NCBI GenBank assembly: GCA_028023455.1
Contig: JAQFVV010006215.1
Location: 8,701,950 to 8,765,949, forward strand
Reading direction: 5' to 3'
Length of the DNA: 64,000 nucleotides
From: Epiperipatus broadwayi
Lineage: Eukaryota; Onychophora; Udeonychophora; Euonychophora; Peripatidae
In this document: piece after piece, positions 1-11,189 of the stretch
Position numbering within the stretch: position 1 is the stretch's first letter
Layout of the letters: every line of letters starts with the position of its first letter
Program-made: the position numbers and the translations under genes
The notes under the pieces: generated by a model
Database searches by the model: none
The model's input: only the letters and a program-made list of their open reading frames with translations
What the model was told of the DNA's origin: nothing

Positions 1-63
1 CTACAAGCAGTCAACTAAAATTATTATTACAATCATCTTTTTTTAGACATAAACACATATAAA

Positions 64-189
64 ACTATTAGCCTTGTCAAGCGTTGCTGGTCGAGTGGTC
101 AGCACAGCTGCCTTACAAGCAGTTGTCCCGCGTTCGTGGGTTCGCTTCCCGGTCGATGCTTTGACACATGAAAAAAGACTATTAGCCTT
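64..189 (+). mobile_element. tRNA-Val-derived SINE with 12-bp target duplication
   Basis: A SINE body (about 76-177) is flanked by a perfect 12-bp direct repeat, actattagcctt, at 64-75 and 178-189, the mark of target-primed insertion. The head looks like a tRNA: an A-box-like tggtcgagtgg near 89, an anticodon-like hairpin with loop cttacaa (TAC, Val-like) near 112, and a B-box-like ggttcgcttcc near 139. It ends in gacacatg plus an A run. The D and T arms are imperfect and there is no intact acceptor stem, so it is not a working tRNA gene. A second copy lies at 41317-41420. The perfect duplication suggests a fairly recent insertion. Confidence 0.85.
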
Positions 190-939
190 AGAAAATAAAA
201 ACACATATTTTATAAAAGAAATAAATATCATATTTATATACGATCTTTGCCTCTAATATTTCCCGGTCAACACAAATCCCATGAGGTTTTGATTGGTTTA
301 AATTTTTTTTCCTTTATTTCTTAGATATTGGTAGTATTAAGGTTTTATCCAAATTTAATATGAGTGTTATAATTCAAAGTTTTCCTAAGCTTATATCCAT
401 ATGTAATATTGAAAACAAAAAAAGATTATTCATTATTTTTCATAATGTCAAATGAACACTGGTTTAATTTGAATAGTGTTAACAAACTTTAATTAATGCA
501 TTTCACGTTTAAAATGATAATAAGAACAATATTGATCGATATTTCAGTCTAGGAGCAAATTATTAAACAAAAATGATTTTTTTAATTATGATATCCACAT
601 TTGAAGATAATTACTTCATCTATATTACTATTTGTCTTTAATGCTACACATTTAACAGACATTGCTTATTTACATACGCTTGCATTGGAATGTGAATGTA
701 TTTCCCCCAGTTGGATTGAGTCTGGAATAAAATCACTTAATGTAACATTTCAATCTTTTGAATTGTCAATGATTGATCTACTGCTCATATAAAAACTTGA
801 AAACCAGATAAAAGTGAATTCATTATTGTATAACTAGAGAGGGTATTATTTACATATTTATTAAATGACTCTAGAAAGACTAATTTATAAATAATTATTT
901 AGGTGTGAATCATAGAAGATTACTTCACAAATATTATAT
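190..939. other. AT-rich interval, nothing recognised
   Basis: AT-rich sequence with frequent stops in all frames. The short frame at 601-792 has no recognisable domain or start context and looks like chance. No repeat family seen elsewhere in the window was found here. Confidence 0.5.
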
Positions 940-1075
940 ATATTAATTCTAATATTCTCATGGATAAATGATGAAATCAGCTCTGAGCAAAATACTTGTT
1001 ATTATACTGGAACGTCAGCTATATAGCTATTATATTTTTACTACATGGAAACTCCCAGAAATAATAATATGAATT
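940..1075 (+). mobile_element. Penelope-element tail fragment with hammerhead relic
   Basis: This stretch resembles, in inverted orientation, the 3' tail of PLE-3 at 45330-45460. Shared words include ttactacatggaa, ttattatactg and ctaatatt-tcatggataaatgatga. It retains a degraded hammerhead: CTGAGCA at 983-989 in place of CTGATGA, and GGAAC followed by GTC at 1009-1016 in place of GAAAC-GTC. No coding sequence is attached. It is probably a 5'-truncated Penelope insertion or a fold-back tail. Confidence 0.5.
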
Positions 1076-2304
1076 CATGTATATATATAGGAAATTCAGA
1101 AAATAAAATACAATCGAACATATAAACATAAATGTAATTGTTATTTAACAAACTCATCATTAATTTTATTATTCTTATATTTTTCTGGAGTTAAAAAACT
1201 ATGCATATTTTTATAATACGCAGCTAACGATGTTAATGGGAATGAAAGGATATACATATAGTTTCTTAAAGCAATTTACTTTGTATTTACTAAAATATTT
1301 ATCATGGTGACATTTTACTTGTGGAAGACTTATTTAATATATATTTTCATATATAAAAAAGATTTATAATTATCTTATCAAAGAAAAATTTCCATTTGAA
1401 TAATTAAATCAGGATTAGAACTTTTGCCTTCCACGTATGGCTCTCATCAGTTATCTAACTAATACTGAAATGTGTTGCATGCAAGAAATAATGACACATA
1501 CATAAAGTAGGAGTGAAAAGATCTCCAGGATTTTTTTATTTAAATATCTCAATCAGAAAAAGCTTTAAAGGTTTATAATTACATGATTGTGCAAGTTTTT
1601 TTTTTATTTAAAAAAAATCGCAGAAATGTTTCAATGATTAATTAATTAAACAGTATTTTAGAAAACATACATCGCTAGGCAGAAGCTTATCTGCCAACTT
1701 TATAACGTAAATCATGATTGCTTATGTTTATGATATCCACATATTTTTCATATCTTATAATATATGTAAATATTTATGTAATAATGGCATTGGTGAAATA
1801 AATAAGAGTCTAACTAAAAACAGGATTAAATATATAGCTAGGAAAAAATAACAATAGAAGGATATCTGAAGTTCAAATCTAATTCACAAGAGATTTTATA
1901 AGACTTAAATTTAGACCATATGTGAAATATATATGTAAGATAAAAAAATATGAGTGTCTCATTATGGAAAAAACATATAAAGCAAAAGCTCTAAAATAGA
2001 AACTGGGGGTGGGGTGAGAGTGCTATGAATAATTGATTATTACAAACTATTTAGAATGGTTAATTTTAGAAAATGACAAAATTTGCATAAAATAACTAAA
2101 AAAAATGGTTAAAAGCAGTAAACAAATAATTATAGTAATATTTATTGTGTGAACAGTATGCTGACAACGTTTGTAATCTGTTACAAAACAAAATATAATA
2201 TTCTCATTAGAAACGATGATAAATTATTTTAATCTATATCTAAATAAGATAATATTCCTTAATTTACAGCAGCTAATAGTTTATACATATATAAAATAGA
2301 AATG
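1076..2304. other. AT-rich interval, nothing recognised
   Basis: Very AT-rich DNA with poly-T and TA runs and no open frame of note. A short G-rich run near 2005 (ctgggggtggggtgag) stands out in composition, but I can assign nothing to it. Confidence 0.5.
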
Positions 2305-2850
2305 AGACAATAATGTGCATGTAAATAGAAATAACCTTTAACCTTTGATGTTATCAAGGAATTATCAATTATTGTTAATTGGCAATTTCTGGAGTCAATC
2401 AGTTGTATAATATATAATAGCTATTTTGTTTAAATTTTAACTGAAATAAAAGAGGACCTCTTTTACTTCAAACCCAAATTCTTTATTGAATTAAAACCCC
2501 AAAACTATATTTATAAGTATAAGAATATGAAAAAATAGCATATTTCTTGACATTCTGCAAATAATATTTTAACTTTTCTGGAAAGTTATATGTGTTGAAT
2601 TAAATATTTCCATTCTTTATTATAGTCTCATTTCCATTCTTTATTATAATAACAATCCATAAAAATATTTAGTTCAACATATAACCCTCTGAAGAAGTTT
2701 AAAATATTATTTGCACAAGTCTTTCATTTTCTCACACCTATAAAAAATAGTCCAACTTCAGAATTGTCCATTACTAGTAAGTGATAATTTCTTGCTAACA
2801 TCAAAGGTTAAAGATTATTATATTTACATGGATATTTTCTCCCAATAACA
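2305..2850. repeat. Fold-back repeat with interrupted left arm
   Basis: The right half (about 2640-2850) is the reverse complement of the left half (about 2305-2625). Matching pairs are taacctttgatgtta (2338) with taacatcaaaggtta (2798), and gcaaataatattttaa (2556) with the complementary ttaaaatattatttgc (near 2700). The left arm carries about 130 extra bases between the matched blocks (2400-2540), probably a later insertion. There is no coding potential. The structure is that of a fold-back or long-terminal-inverted-repeat MITE. Confidence 0.6.
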
Positions 2851-2904
2851 AACCATAGAAATATTTAATTTAACATATATATAACAATAAAAATAATAAA
2901 TATA

Positions 2905-3030
2905 AAATTAATTAACTATTATATAGTCTTTCAATCTGCAGAAGTACTTTCTATTAATACCTTTACTTTTTTTAACTGCTGAAAGTAATTCTTCAGATTG
3001 AAAGACAGTATATATTAGTTAATTGCCATT
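2905..3030. repeat. Short inverted repeat (hairpin)
   Basis: Arms at about 2905-2955 and 2981-3028 pair: ctttcaatctgcagaa with ttcttcagattgaaag, extending outwards through ttaattaacta and its partner tagttaatt. The loop is about 25 bases. No protein or known RNA is recognised. Confidence 0.6.
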
Positions 3031-4828
3031 CTATTTATTGTTTTTTATTGTTATTACAATAGGTTTTAATGAATGGACATTTTATTTGTATATATATATT
3101 AGTTGCTATGATAAAACTTCTTAATAGATGTATTTTCACAATACACAGTCCATTACTCTCCTGGTTATTGTTTTAACTATATATTTTTAAAAACAGACAA
3201 TAAATTAATCTCCAGAGATTTTAACCAATAGACAGACTTACTAAGGGCATTATTAAGTCCTTAACTTCAAATAATAAATTCATAGCATTGACATATCATT
3301 CATGATCCTGTATCATTTGATGAGGCTCCCCCAATATCTATACAAAACTACTTGAAACCATTACAAGAAATTCATATATGCACCATAATTATTTTTGACT
3401 TGGTTGAATATCAAAAGTAGGATTTTGGTATGAGAACAATCTTAGTTATTAAACCTATGTTGAGTTAAATGGTAAATCTGATCTACTTAATTTCTATTAA
3501 ATTTCTGTGAAGCAATGTTTCTACTAATATTAGATAGATAAGTATATAAAAGAAAAAGAAGATACTGAAAGGCAAAAGACTTGAGTGAAGCAGTAAATGA
3601 TTATTCTAATTATTGCATTAATGTTACATGTAATAATATCTGCAGTATCTCTGACTGCTTAGAGTGAATGTAATTAATTATATTTCAGATAATTAAACAT
3701 AATGCTTTTTTTTTCAAATTCAAATTGGCAAAACATCAACATTTTTTAGGCGACAAACAATATTAGTATATATTTTTTAGATAGATGCCCAACAATTAAC
3801 TAAAATCAGCATACAGTAGTAGTCAATAATTCAATATTTAGTGCTCATTTTTAGTTAGAGATTTAAGGTTAATCATGATTGATCAAATTATAGAGTATAG
3901 AATGTATAACATTTACATAGGCTACCATTTTTATTTTGTATTGAAATAACATTTTCCATCAATTTATAATTATCATTTTGTAGCTAAGTAAAACAAATTA
4001 CATAACTCATTGTAATTTTTTTATTGTGTCTACCAGGTTTTATTTACAAACAAAAAATTTATTCATAGCCAAAAATAAGATAATTTAGTTTTTATTAATT
4101 TCAAAATTAAGGTATATATAAATTTTGATTTTTAGTGTTTTAAAGACTCAAAAAGATTGTAAGGCAATAATAAAGTTTAAATTATAGTGCCATAGATATC
4201 AACACATCTGAAACATTTTCTTCCAAGAAAGACAGTTGTATTACATATCTTTTACTTTCACTAACATTGAACAACAGTGCAAGATGAGTGACATATAATA
4301 TTTAATAAATATTAACCATTAATAAAATCACTTTACTCAATTAGATTCTACATTTATATAAATGCTTTTAACAAAATCATTGCAGAACAATAAATAAATA
4401 TTTTTTGTTATTTCTGAAAGTTTTCATAATTTACAATATACATAAAATAAAGTAATAAAAATATCGAAATTTTTATATTCAATTATATTTATATTTTTTT
4501 TGTTACAATAAAAATTTGATATTTTTATATTAAGCTTTCCAAATCAAATGAGTATATTGACAAATATGAGTGATAAATTGACCAATCAAATATTTTGTAT
4601 TTGCAATGAAATCATCCATGTTTGTGAAAAATCTTGAATTAATGCTCTGCGTAAAATATTCTTTGTCAATATCTATATAATACTTATTTTTGTCAAAAGT
4701 GCAATTGATAAGGTAAGCTAGAAACATGAAACATCTGAATAACCACATAGAAACAACTGCTAAAACATCTAATCTTCAAAATCAAATTGGTAGTAATTAT
4801 AAATATAAATACAAAATCTGACTATCAT
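3031..4828. other. AT-rich interval, nothing recognised
   Basis: Long AT-rich stretch. The antisense frame at 4530-4748 has no recognisable domain and ordinary AT-rich composition. I see no repeat family from elsewhere in the window. Confidence 0.45.
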
Positions 4829-5066
4829 GTATATATCTTTTTTCTCACTGAATTGAATATATAAACATAATCAACTTAATAGATGACTATATATTTTAAT
4901 CATATATTTTTTTTCATGTAATCGACTTTCATTCAAAATTGAACCTTGTCAAGATGTTACATTAATTTTTAAAATGTCACATGATTTATATGTCATATTA
5001 GCACATCCTCTATTGACCAACCTCAACCCTGAAAAATGTTTTTATACTTTCCAATTTTTTTAAATG
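4829..5066 (+). repeat. Left inverted arm of PLE-1
   Basis: Reverse complement of 6549-6772 over most of its length. Shared blocks include tttctcactgaatt, aactatatattttaatca, cattcaaaattga, cttgtcaagatg, aaaatgtcacatgattta and gaccaacct. Substitutions are scattered, so the pair is old. Such inverted copies at the ends of a Penelope-like element match the pseudo-LTR arrangement known for that class, where terminal copies can be inverted. Confidence 0.75.
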
Positions 5067-5079
5067 CTTATTTTTTTTC

Positions 5080-6420
5080 CAACTTTATTGAGCCTTGTAT
5101 AAAATTCATACATTTCATTTTATTTTCTTGTATATACATTGTCTCATACACTTTCTTTTCTTTATAATTTCTACAACAGTTGATAACTTCAATACTTTCT
5201 TTACATTTCATAACATGTCCTGTTTCCAACAAATGGCAAAATGGTCATGACTTAATATTTCTCCTATTTATTGCTTTGTTGTGCTTCTTCCCCCTTTTTA
5301 TATTACTTTTCACTGACTGACCTGTATATATCATCATAATCCCTTACACATATTTTATAAACTATTCCTATCTTATCAAGTCTCATTTTTGCATTACTCA
5401 CTAGCATTTTTAATGATTTACTATTTTTCAAATCTATACCTATATTTTCATTCATTGTTTTTTCCTATCATTTTTACCTTCTTTGAGTATAGAATAGAAA
5501 TCCATTTCTTATTGTTTCTTTTTTTTTTTAACTTTCTTATATTTACTCCTATCCTTCAATATATTTTTATAACCCTATCATTATATCCATATACAATATT
5601 TTTTTCTGGATCTGAAACCTTTGCTCCTTTGCCTCCCTTTTATTCAATGTAAGCCTATCATTTTTCTCTTTTGTTCCTTTCAGTAATCCCATTTTTGACA
5701 CTAAGTTTTAAGATCTCAGATATATTATACCCCTAAATTTTTATTCTTTATGCAATGCTTAATTTTAATCTTTCCATTCTCAATCTTTTTCACTAATAAA
5801 TCTAAATATTTTACTCCTTCATTATTTTCCATTGGTAATTTAATATTAAACATATTTTTATGTAGTTCATTAAATATTTTTATTATGCTTCTTCTATTTA
5901 CTACTGTAGTGTTTTATAATTTCCCCATTCTCAATATATTTATTAACTACTCCCTGCTCAATCCAATCTATCATACTTAATGCCATAATCCCACATATCA
6001 AACATCCCATTATCCACTTTTTCTTTATATTCCATTATTCATTATTATATTTTCCATACAATGTTTCACTAATTATTATTAATACCTTTTCTATTATCTT
6101 TATCCATTCCATTGAAATTTCCTCTCATTTTTGATCTTTCTTACCACAATTTTTTTCTTCCTATACATAGTTTGATACACTTTCTCTATATCAAATGAAG
6201 CTATATTACCACTCCTTTTTAATTTAACCATTGTAATTCCTTCTACTACTGCCTCAGAATTTTTTATACAGTACTTCCCATATCCCATATTATCTGCAAG
6301 TTTTTTTTATACATTACATCACATATTTCTTTTAAAATATATCCATTGAAATCCATCATTAATCTTACAGGTATATTCTCTTGGTGTGTTTTTATTTTTT
6401 CAAACACTATAGCATGCTCA
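5080..6420 (-). pseudogene. PLE-1: decayed Penelope-like reverse transcriptase and GIY-YIG endonuclease
   Basis: Antisense remnants of a Penelope-like polyprotein, broken by stops and frameshifts. In coding order: near 6190, SFDIEKVY resembles the SFD.. .L.TNVP block of the reverse transcriptase; near 5840, NIKLPMENNEGVKYLDLL resembles the IKFTMEEE..LPFLD block; near 5370, KIGIVYKICVRDYDDIY resembles the GIY-YIG endonuclease start (GIVYKI...CD.IYIGQT), with the YIG itself lost; near 5220, HLLETGH resembles the conserved histidine block after it. The usual catalytic YVDD is not readable. It sits between the inverted arms at 4829-5066 and 6549-6772, giving an element of about 1.9 kb, shorter than a complete PLE. 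Assignment rests on block order and spacing by eye; no single block would be enough. Confidence 0.6.
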
Positions 6421-6548
6421 AATGCTGTTGGCTATAACATCTTACATTTATTATCATTAATCAATTTAGTGTTTCTCATTCGTTGTAATATTTCTATATA
6501 TTTACACTTAATTATATTGCTCAGATTGTTTTCTATTTTTACAAAGTA

Positions 6549-6772
6549 TTAAATAAAAAATTGAAAAGTCTAAAAATATTTTTCAGAGTTTAGGTTGGTC
6601 AAATAGAGGTGTGATAAGATGTTATGTAAATCATGTGACATTTTGAATTAACGTACCATCTTGACAAGATTTAATTTTGAATGAAAGATGAAAATAAATA
6701 TTTGATTAAAATATATAGTTATCTGTTAAGTTGAATATGTTTACATATTTAATTCAGTGAGAAAGTATATAA
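6549..6772 (-). repeat. Right inverted arm of PLE-1
   Basis: Partner of 4829-5066. Similarity stops on both sides near 4829 and 6772, which I take as the element ends. I could not find a convincing target duplication outside them. Confidence 0.72.
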
Positions 6773-6928
6773 GAAAAACAACATAATGGTTTTAAAAGGA
6801 ATAACCATCAAGTGAAATATATAAGATCACATCTACTTCAATCTAAAGTACAATATAGTTTTACATTTTCTTTCACTATGTCAATACTAAAAATATAAAA
6901 ATAATAGAGATAATTTTTTATATATTAA

Positions 6929-7178
6929 ATGCTTTTATTGATTGGGCACTAAAAAGAAATAAAGTAATTGTTTTTTCAGCCACAATTAGGGTTTTTATAT
7001 TCAAGTTGAAATAAAAGCATGGGAGTTTCAGAAATTGATTACATCAATTTCTATTTTTATAACAAGTATTAATTTAATTAATTTCTGGATCCCCAGATTT
7101 TATTTCAAGTTAAATCTAAAACATCAATAATGGTTGAAGAAATTTTTTTTTCATTTTAGTGCACAATCAATAAAAGCA
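6929..7178. mobile_element. TTAA-flanked MITE, copy 1
   Basis: Terminal inverted repeats of about 25-30 bp, starting atgcttttattgatt and ending aatcaataaaagca. A TTAA lies on the left side (6925-6928); the right flank is mutated. Copy 2 is at 13535-13778. TTAA duplications are typical of piggyBac- and Kolobok-type transposases, which presumably mobilised it. It carries no coding sequence. Confidence 0.7.
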
Positions 7179-7199
7179 AACTGCATAGAATATTTTTAA

Positions 7200-9540
7200 T
7201 TTGTTGATATGGATATTCATTATAGTGCCTACACTTCTGTTCATATATATATAAATTAATTACTGCCACTAGATCAGGGAAGCAAAAATTCTTGTTAATA
7301 TAAACAAATGGCAGGACAGATAGCAATAACAAAATACCAGACATACGTAAAAATTATCAACAATGTTTATTAATAATAGTAAAACAAAAAATAACAGTTT
7401 ACACTAATGAATGAGTTTGAATTATAGTTAGCTCAATTATATATTAAAATTGATTACAAACCCTTTAAAAAGTAGTTTAAGATATTTGACAGGTAATTGT
7501 TTTATTCTTTTATTTTTTCCCTCAAATTAATTTTTTAATTCATTAAAATAATTTACTATAACAGAACTTACATATACTTGACAATTTCAGATATGTACAC
7601 AATATTTTTGCAATAACATTAATTATTATTTAAGTAATGGTAGACTTTCTTCTTAGACAAGTTCACACATGCTGATTTATAAACAAAGCTCATTTGTGAT
7701 TCAAGATTGAGGCCATGAGAGGAAACATATAATGGACAATTAGAAAGAGCCATAAGTACTCTGCATTAAATAAAAGCAATAACTACATATAAAAGTATGG
7801 GAAGCTTTACTACATTTGACTCAATGAGAGGGCAATAAAAAACACAAATTTCAAGTAATAGAAACATAGGTTAAAACAGATAAAATATATAAATGAGCAT
7901 TGATAGAAACTTTGCTGGACCTGATGCTAAATTAAAATTCACCTATATTTAGTGGCAAGCATAAAAATAAATAGAAAGTAAAATATATAACTAAATCCTC
8001 CCATGGAATTTATATAGGGACAATTTATATGCATGTGCACCCACAAGCAAAACAATTTTTTTCTTTCAGGCATGTATGATATAAATACACAAACTGCCAT
8101 TACTTTAAATGTTTTAATTCATATATAAAAAATATTAAACACACATTTAATATAAATGACCATGTCAAGGTCTAAGACATTATTAATTAAAACATATATT
8201 TAAAAAAATATTAGTCCACTTTTATTTTATAACTTATAAAAGAAAATCCTATTTACTTTTAAGTGCTAAAGAGAATGCCGATGGTTTAAAATAATTATGG
8301 AATCAAAAGGGATAGGTAAGAATCAGGCTGAGTTTCTTTTAAACAACTTTTTGTTAACTTTCTGGGAAAAAATTCTACAAAAGTATTGTGTTCTATTAAA
8401 CTTAATTCTCAATGGTCAAAGAAATATAAAGGGTTTTGCTAAATATACTCAAACATTTAATAATTATAATATGTATAAAAAATAAATTTAATAAAACAAA
8501 TATAAAATGACATATCAATAAATCAAAATATTAAAAAATATTTATACCCCTATATCTATCATTCTCTATCTCATTGCTATATATATATAAACAGTTCATG
8601 TAAAGATTTTACCATTAGTCCAGAGTGACATAGGTGGAGAACTTTTGCTTTCTGCACAAATTATATCTCAATTCGTACATACTCTTCTATGGTTGATGAG
8701 AAGTACTTCACTATGATAACACTAGGATATCAGCATTGGCTGATTTTGGAAATCTGGGCAGTGAATTTAGCATGATCTGGCTAGAGATTTATGCTACAGA
8801 TGAGTTTAATTTTGGATGCCTTAGCAGCACATTAATTCTAGTACAGACATTGTAGTGAGTTCTATGTTCATTTTTAAGATAGGCACACATAACACGTCCA
8901 GATCCAAACACAAGAGATCAACAGCAGAATAATTTAAGTAGCTTTAATGAAATAAGCAGAATCAAATAGAAATAGAGCGAAGTCTAATAAAGTGAGCAGA
9001 ATATAAGGATTTTAACTGGTCTTTTGTATAGACTGACTGCTCGTTGGTTGACCCACTTAAAAATTTAACAAATCTTCTCAGTCATCAAACCAGTGGTTAA
9101 AATATTTTTACTCAGACAAGCTAGCAAATTTAAATTAATTAAGAAATTTTGAATTGATTACATTAATTAAGAATTTTCAGACAACAATATTTAACGTAAA
9201 TAAAATTATATTTTGTTAAATTCTTAATTAAAATGAACCGATTAAAATCAATAAAAAAAACTTTTACAGATTTAGTATTGTTTCTGGAATATAAAATTTT
9301 TTTTACCAAAAAGATAATAAAATCGGTTACAAAGTCCACTTTTTTAAAACAAAAATTGTCACATTAATAAAATTGTTACAGTTAAATAAACTAATGTTAT
9401 TAATGTATGTACATATATACATAATACCTCACTCACTAAAACATAACTTTAAATGAAAACACAACTTGAATTAGACTTAAGTTTTCTTAGCTAACCAACA
9501 TACAAATATTAATATTGAGACAGGAAAAGCACCTCAATTG
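7200..9540. repeat. Large direct repeat B, copy 1
   Basis: About 2.3 kb that recurs in the same orientation at 11190-13420. Aligned blocks include gtttattaataatagtaaaaca (7365 and 11330), atatattaaaattga (7440 and 11407), tcagatatgtacaca (7588 and 11560), ttcatgtaa (8597 and 12552), agcagaataatttaagtag (8930 and 12858) and acatacaaatat.aatatt (9499 and 13382). Many substitutions and small indels show it is old. It has no convincing coding frame. It could be a long terminal repeat of a decayed retroelement whose interior is 9541-11189, but I see no clean TG..CA ends, primer site or polypurine tract. Confidence 0.7.
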
Positions 9541-9695
9541 TCCCTTAGGTCGGTGAAAAAAAAAAGAAATTGATCATTAATATAAGCGGGAAAGTTTTCA
9601 TTTTTTTTTTTTTTAAATTTAAAACTGAGTGAAAATAAATTTGATGTATATGGTGCCTGCCAATTTAATGCGCTCTCAAATATTATTTTTATTTA

Positions 9696-10461
9696 TCATG
9701 TATTTAGCTTGGGTCTTGAATCATTTTCCCTTGCCAGTTGACCTCTATCTGGCAGTTCTTTTTTCACTTTAAATACTTTAAACTGGTGGCCTATTATTAC
9801 TATGCTCAAGCTATCCGACTTTTCTGGATGTGCTGGATCTTCATTGCTTTTAGATTTTTCTAGTTCAGTAACCAGAGTTTTATCCATTATTAGAATATAA
9901 GGTCTTTTTAAGAAAGCTTTGATAAATTTATGATGAACTATGTCCTTAACTGGAAAACCGACTTATAAATTAAGATTCACCTTTGTTGGAAAATTTAGCT
10001 TTTTATTCCCACTTTTCTGCTCAAAACTTTTATATACTTTATTTGTGATGCTGTAAGCAACGATGTGGGAAGGTATTTGAAAAATTTTCTAGTTTGCTCA
10101 TATTGCAATATTTGAGCTTTATCTACCAGATTGCCTAGAGTTTTACTAAAATTATAATCCACTTCTTTAATTATGTAGTGAGAGGCAATACTACATAAAA
10201 ATTATGAGAACAGCTGACTAAATCAGCACCCTGTTGTTCTTTATATGTAATGAATTTTCTTTTTAGATACAACAACTCACAATTCCTCTCTAAGTTATCC
10301 CTAAACCCTTTCTCATAAGGATTGCACAGGTAGCACCTACCTTCTTCTTTAATCATATCTATGCTCAGTCTTTTTTCTAAAATTTTGACCTGCTCAATTT
10401 CTTTTGTAACAATGTCACTTTTTGTGACTTCAATGTTATCAATTTTATCATCTTTTTTCAT
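9696..10461 (-). pseudogene. Decayed antisense coding region of unknown family
   Basis: Two antisense frames (10171-10461, 96 codons; 9696-9887, 63 codons) are linked by coding-like peptide in a shifted frame, for example NLVDKAQILQYEQTRKFF near 10110. The first frame contains a Cys-rich segment, GRCYLCNPYEKGF...RNC, that could have bound zinc. The second is charged and lysine-rich. I do not recognise the family. The two large repeats B lie on either side, so a gag-like or accessory protein of a retroelement is a reasonable guess, but a captured host fragment is equally possible. Confidence 0.35.
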
Positions 10462-10689
10462 AACTGCTCAATTTCTTTCTTATATTTCTGTTGACTTTAT
10501 TTTGTTAATTCTATCATTTCCTGCTGATTTTGTTTCATTTTTTTTTATCATTACATTCACAAGCATCATTCGTATCTCTGTGAGTTTGTCAGTCTCTATG
10601 TTGAAAAAAAAAAAAAGAGAATAATAACAAAAAAACGTTTCTATTTTATAAAACTACACTTCTGTTTTTTAAATAATCAATTTTCTGAT

Positions 10690-10860
10690 TTGAATTTGAA
10701 TTATTCTTTTAAATAACAAACTATTTTGATATTTAAATAACTATTCTTTAATAACAAACTCTCTTTATGTTTAAATTATTTTTTTTAATAATGAACTCTC
10801 TTGATTTTTTGAATAACTATTCTTTTAATAACAAACTGTCTTTATATTTAAATTAGTCTT
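10690..10860. repeat. AT-rich minisatellite
   Basis: Imperfect tandem copies built around ttaataacaaactctcttta and aataactattctttta, repeating about every 30-60 bases. At least four degenerate copies are visible. Confidence 0.6.
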
Positions 10861-11189
10861 TTAGGCAATAAATTTCCATTCCTAGCACCCCCCCCCATTT
10901 CCATGCATATTACTACAATAGCAATTGACAAACCTTTTCTATTTATTTCTAATTAAAACCTGACAATATCCTACTAATATATACTATCAATTACTTAAAA
11001 TCTCAGAGATATTGAGTTTGTAATTGTACTTGTAGAGATAGACCACCAAACTATCATCATCAGGCTCCATATTAGGTGTCATTTAAATAACTATCTTTAT
11101 ATATCGGATGGCATACATGTAATAATTTTTAACTGAGTGCCATTAGACCTCTAGAATATTTATAATTAGTTGGCATGGGTATATTAAAA
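10861..11189. other. Interior segment without recognisable gene
   Basis: Includes a short C run near 10888 (accccccccca) and otherwise ordinary AT-rich sequence up to the start of the second large repeat. Confidence 0.4.

Noticed and set aside
81-165. A functional tRNA-Val gene
   Set aside because: A and B boxes and an anticodon-like loop exist, but the acceptor stem and D arm do not pair, a poly-A tail follows and a target duplication surrounds it; it is a SINE.
1425-1475. Hammerhead with ctgatgag on the minus strand near 1445
   Set aside because: Stem II-like text follows, but there is no GAAA box at the required position.
5389-5980. Plus-strand frames of 87 and 76 codons
   Set aside because: They are antisense to the PLE-1 coding remnants and consist of Phe/Ile/Leu/Tyr-rich text from the T-rich strand.
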